Shown here: one piece after another, positions 13,584 to 16,276 of the stretch
How the letters are laid out: every line of letters begins with the position of its first letter
Numbering within the stretch: position 1 is the first letter of the stretch
Assembly: GCA_943326315.2 (NCBI GenBank)
Contig: CALPSU020000021.1
Span: 1 to 16,276, forward strand
Length of the DNA stretch: 16,276 nucleotides
Reading direction: 5' to 3'
Source of the DNA: Chryseobacterium gleum
GTDB taxonomy: Bacteria; Bacteroidota; Bacteroidia; Flavobacteriales_D; Crocinitomicaceae
Program-made: the position numbers and the translations under genes
The notes under the pieces: model-generated
Database searches by the model: none
What the model was told of the DNA's origin: nothing
What the model saw: the letters and a program-made list of their open reading frames with translations, nothing else

Positions 13584-14762
13584 TTAATATTCTATTGAAT
13601 CAATTTTTTGTTTAAAAAAGGATTCCTGATAAATATTCTTTAAAAAAATGTTTGGGAAATAATATTGTGCGATTTGTTGGTATTTATATCCGTATTTAGC
13701 CATTTTCATTGCACCTTCTTGACATAGTCCTACACCATGACCAAATCCTTTTCCTCGAATAACGATGTCGTTCCCGTCTGGATAACAGCTAAAATAAGTC
13801 GATTTTAATCCAAATTCCTCACGAATGTCTCGTAAGGGAATTCCCAAAGTGGGGCTCTGGAAAAAAGCCATACGTTGAGGTTGGTTAAAAGTGAAGATCA
13901 AACTACCATATAAACTATCCGTATAAGGATAGTTGTATTGCGAAATGAGGAATTTTTGCCATTTGTATTGGCTGATTCTTTTTTCCCAGATTGCTTGTTT
14001 TGTATAAATACAAAAAGTGTCTTTGAAAGAGTTTAAATATGGAATTGATTTGTTCCAGATCATTTCCGCTTCTGCTGTTTGTCCTCCACAATTAGCATGA
14101 AAATAACCGTCTAGCATTTCATCTTGTTTGTCCATCATGACAATTCCGTTTGTTTGATAGACTGCAGAATCTATAATTGGTGTGTATTTTAACATGTGAT
14201 GATAGGCCTGGCAATGAACTCTATCACAAAGATCAAACCCTTCTTTGATATGTCGATTGCTGTACTTTAAGGCATATGTTCTGCTCATTACAGCCTGTAC
14301 TTTATAGTATTCTAGATCTTTTCCTGGACCTCCCTCAGATTCTACAACTCCAGATAAATAATTGTTAAGGTCAACTAAATTAACAATCATTAGTCCGTCA
14401 ACTCCTGGAGTTACTTCAAAGTCATCTTTATATTTTCTCTCTTTAACAATAGGGGATTTACAAGTTAATGTAATTGAAGTGTTAGGGTAGTTTTGAGTTA
14501 TAAAAATTTTATCAAAATTTCCTAAGTCAATAGTACCTTTTTTAAGATTTATTTTTTTGTCTGAATTTAGAGTTACATCAACAAATTCATTTGGTAATAT
14601 TGATCCAAAACTTATCGAATCACCATATATTGAATAACTCCCATTGTTATATGCAAATAAGATACGTTGGGTTCTGTAATCGCGAAATATACCAATTTGC
14701 ATTTGTTGTGCAAAAGAAAGAATGGAGCAGCCCAAAATGAATATAATAATGAAAATTCTCAC
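13584..14762 (-). CDS. Secreted SpoIID/LytB-domain protein
   Basis: 392 residues beginning at a GTG (14762). The next in-frame ATG is codon 21 and would lose the signal peptide (MRIFIIIFILGCSILSFAQ, cleavage about FA/QQ), so GTG is the start. The SpoIID/LytB domain spans about 125-375: YLSGVVESEGG (135-145) with Glu143 aligned to the catalytic Glu of B. subtilis SpoIID, AVMSRTYAL (157-165), CDRVHCQAY (179-187), FHANCGGQTAEAE (221-233) and the C-terminal GKGFGHGVGLCQEGA (337-351). SpoIID is a lytic transglycosylase acting on denuded peptidoglycan; LytB is an amidase enhancer. This exported homologue presumably works on the cell wall, as no sporulation context exists. His183, Cys184, His222 and Cys225 might bind metal. 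It lies 36 bases after lpxB on the same strand. Confidence 0.88.
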   Translation of the reverse strand: MRIFIIIFILGCSILSFAQQMQIGIFRDYRTQRILFAYNNGSYSIYGDSISFGSILPNEFVDVTLNSDKKINLKKGTIDLGNFDKIFITQNYPNTSITLTCKSPIVKERKYKDDFEVTPGVDGLMIVNLVDLNNYLSGVVESEGGPGKDLEYYKVQAVMSRTYALKYSNRHIKEGFDLCDRVHCQAYHHMLKYTPIIDSAVYQTNGIVMMDKQDEMLDGYFHANCGGQTAEAEMIWNKSIPYLNSFKDTFCIYTKQAIWEKRISQYKWQKFLISQYNYPYTDSLYGSLIFTFNQPQRMAFFQSPTLGIPLRDIREEFGLKSTYFSCYPDGNDIVIRGKGFGHGVGLCQEGAMKMAKYGYKYQQIAQYYFPNIFLKNIYQESFFKQKIDSIEY

Positions 14763-14798
14763 CTTACAAAATTAGCAGAAGAAAAAAGTAGATTTTTG

Positions 14799-15953
14799 CT
14801 ATTCGTGAATAGTTTTCAACATTGATTGTGCAACTTTTTTACTTGCACCGCCATCTCCTAATATTTCCTTCATCTTTGAGTATTCATCTAACATGATTTT
14901 TCTCTTATTACCATTTATTAAAATGTATGAGAGTTCTTCCCGAATTAAAGACGGTGTGCATTCTTTTTGAATCAATTCACGAACAACTTCCTTGTCCATA
15001 ATTAGGTTAACTAAAGAAATGTATTTGATTTTAACTAATCGTTTAGCAATTGAATATGAAATAGTAGAGGTTTTATAACATACAACTTCTGGAATACCTA
15101 ATAAAGCAGTTTCTAAAGTTGCAGTCCCTGAAGTTACAATAGCAGCTTCAGAAGCACATAAAAGATCATACGTTTTGCCGTGAACAATATGTGTTGAATT
15201 TGATTTAATGTATTCTTTGTAATAGGGAGTGTTAATACTAGGAGCTCCAGCAATTACAATTTGATAATCAGTTAAATTTTTCACGGCTTCCAACATAATA
15301 GGCAGCTTTAGCCTTATTTCCTGTTTGCGGCTGCCTGGAAGTATCGCAATTATAGGCTTATTGGTGAGATTGTTATTTAATTTAAATATTTGAGAATCAA
15401 GTTGAATTTCTCGAAATTGATTTACAGCGTCTAATAGCGGATGCCCATGATATTCAACTGGATAATTAAATTTTTCGTAAAATGGTTTTTCAAATGGGAG
15501 GATAACAAACATATGATCCACACACTTTTTGATTTTATATACTCTTGATTCTTTCCATGCCCAAACTGTAGGGGATATATAGTAATATATTTTAATTCCC
15601 TTTTTTTTAGCCCACTCTGCAATGCGAAGATTGAATCCAGGATAGTCTATTAATAAAAGCGCGTCAGGTTTAAATTCTTCGATATCTTTTTTGCAAAATT
15701 TAATGTTTCCTAGAATAGTTTTAATGTTCGCTAAAACTTCTACGAACCCCATAAAAGCTAAGTCTCTAAAATGTTTGACAGGATCTTTACCTATAATTTC
15801 TGACATTTTATCTCCACCCCAAAATCGGATATTTAATTCCGGATTTGAAGGTATTTCTTTATTTTGAGTAATTAATTCTTTTAATAAATTACTTCCATGC
15901 AGATCTCCAGAGGCCTCACCAGCAATAATGTATAATTTTTTCGATTTTATCAT
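14799..15953 (-). CDS. lpxB: Lipid-A-disaccharide synthase
   Basis: 384 residues, a GT-B glycosyltransferase of family GT19. Joins UDP-diacylglucosamine to lipid X (2,3-diacylglucosamine 1-phosphate) at the inner face of the cytoplasmic membrane to make the lipid A disaccharide. Motifs: AGEASGD at 11-17, MGFVEV at 68-73, LIDYPGFN at 101-108, ISPTVWAW at 126-133, HGHPLLD at 169-175, LPGSRKQEI at 205-213 and VTSGTATLE at 273-281. All are complete and length is normal. The ATG sits immediately after the stop of the upstream 95-residue membrane protein gene (TAA then ATG), pointing to cotranscription and coupling. The rest of the Raetz pathway genes are elsewhere. Confidence 0.96.
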   Translation of the reverse strand: MIKSKKLYIIAGEASGDLHGSNLLKELITQNKEIPSNPELNIRFWGGDKMSEIIGKDPVKHFRDLAFMGFVEVLANIKTILGNIKFCKKDIEEFKPDALLLIDYPGFNLRIAEWAKKKGIKIYYYISPTVWAWKESRVYKIKKCVDHMFVILPFEKPFYEKFNYPVEYHGHPLLDAVNQFREIQLDSQIFKLNNNLTNKPIIAILPGSRKQEIRLKLPIMLEAVKNLTDYQIVIAGAPSINTPYYKEYIKSNSTHIVHGKTYDLLCASEAAIVTSGTATLETALLGIPEVVCYKTSTISYSIAKRLVKIKYISLVNLIMDKEVVRELIQKECTPSLIREELSYILINGNKRKIMLDEYSKMKEILGDGGASKKVAQSMLKTIHE

Positions 15954-16241
15954 TTATACTATTGCTTTAAGATAGAGTATAATAAATAAATTAATAAAAG
16001 TTGCGAGAATGATTCCCATTGCTAAATCAATTTTCTTCTTTTTTATAAACCAATGAAACCAACCTAAGTTTGCTATACTTGCTAGTGATATTAGTTTACT
16101 TTTTGTATCGTTTAAAAACCAATATTGTGGGGTGCTGAATAAAGAATACACTAATTTTATTATAAGTACAAATAATATTGTAGTCACAACACCTAAAATT
16201 ATTCCGTATGTATGATATTTAGACCAATTTCGTAAGTTCAT
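15954..16241 (-). CDS. Small three-helix membrane protein upstream of lpxB
   Basis: 95 residues with three probable membrane helices near 12-33, 48-66 and 71-92, basic patches at Lys/Arg 4-8 and KKKK at 67-70, and no soluble domain. I do not recognise a family or function. It abuts lpxB without a gap and its start appears to overlap the stop of the gene at the window edge (ATGA), so it sits inside an lpxB operon. A role at the membrane near lipid A synthesis is plausible only from position. Confidence 0.75.
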   Translation of the reverse strand: MNLRNWSKYHTYGIILGVVTTILFVLIIKLVYSLFSTPQYWFLNDTKSKLISLASIANLGWFHWFIKKKKIDLAMGIILATFINLFIILYLKAIV

Positions 16242-16276
16242 ATTTTGAGATTCTTTGAAATGTGATAAATTTCAGC
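16238..16276 (-). CDS. 3' end of an upstream gene, cut by window edge
   Basis: On the minus strand the frame entering at the window edge reads 12 codons (AEIYHISKNLKI) and stops at TGA 16240-16238, overlapping the ATG of the 95-residue protein in an ATGA arrangement. Such overlaps are common within operons. In Bacteroidota surE often lies upstream of lpxB, so this could be the end of surE, but the tail is too short to identify. Confidence 0.35.
   Translation of the reverse strand, partial: AEIYHISKNLKI

Noticed and set aside
14767..14774. TAATTTTG on the minus strand just before the SpoIID/LytB gene as its promoter
   Set aside because: Perfect -7 match, but no -33 TTG, and it is so close to the GTG that the mRNA would be leaderless; probably chance, although worth a 5'-end check.

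Overview
This is an AT-rich window (judged by eye, most codons end in A or T) from a Gram-negative member of the Bacteroidota, most likely Flavobacteriales, perhaps near Crocinitomicaceae. The placement rests on gene content (lpxB, hldD, DUF2795 protein, YwqK/MORN-like secreted protein, GH3-family synthetase), on starts without Shine-Dalgarno sequences but with A-rich leaders, and on several matches to the Bacteroidota promoter form TTG-N(17-23)-TAnnTTTG. The genus is inference.

Layout. A secreted YwqK/MORN-like repeat protein runs in from the left edge (1-993, incomplete). Next comes a free-standing transcription unit for a 32-residue membrane microprotein (1115-1213) with a promoter in front and a strong terminator behind. 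A plus-strand cluster follows: GH3-family acyl-amido synthetase, a secreted propeller-like protein abutting it, a deoxynucleoside kinase and ADP-heptose epimerase (hldD). It ends at a long hairpin (5341-5391) shared with the opposing DUF2795 gene. Then come minus-strand units: a REC + adenylate cyclase + HD protein directly abutting a PduO-type cobalamin adenosyltransferase (7949-5718), and a three-gene operon of hotdog thioesterase, arginase-family ureohydrolase and seven-TM patatin lipase (11790-8151). dnaA lies on the plus strand after a 325-base intergenic region and ends at a clean terminator facing a second minus-strand cluster: SpoIID/LytB protein, lpxB, a small membrane protein, and the tail of another gene at the right edge.

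How the genes fit together. hldD (LPS inner-core heptose) and lpxB (lipid A) serve the outer membrane, and the SpoIID/LytB protein probably acts on peptidoglycan. dnaA and the deoxynucleoside kinase serve replication and nucleotide salvage. The cyclase protein and the thioesterase-ureohydrolase-patatin operon are the least obvious parts functionally. Most of the window is ordinary chromosomal housekeeping. I see no mobile element, CRISPR array, tRNA or rRNA, and no convincing new multi-gene system. The best candidates for new biology are the microprotein unit, the REC-cyclase-HD protein and the lipase operon.
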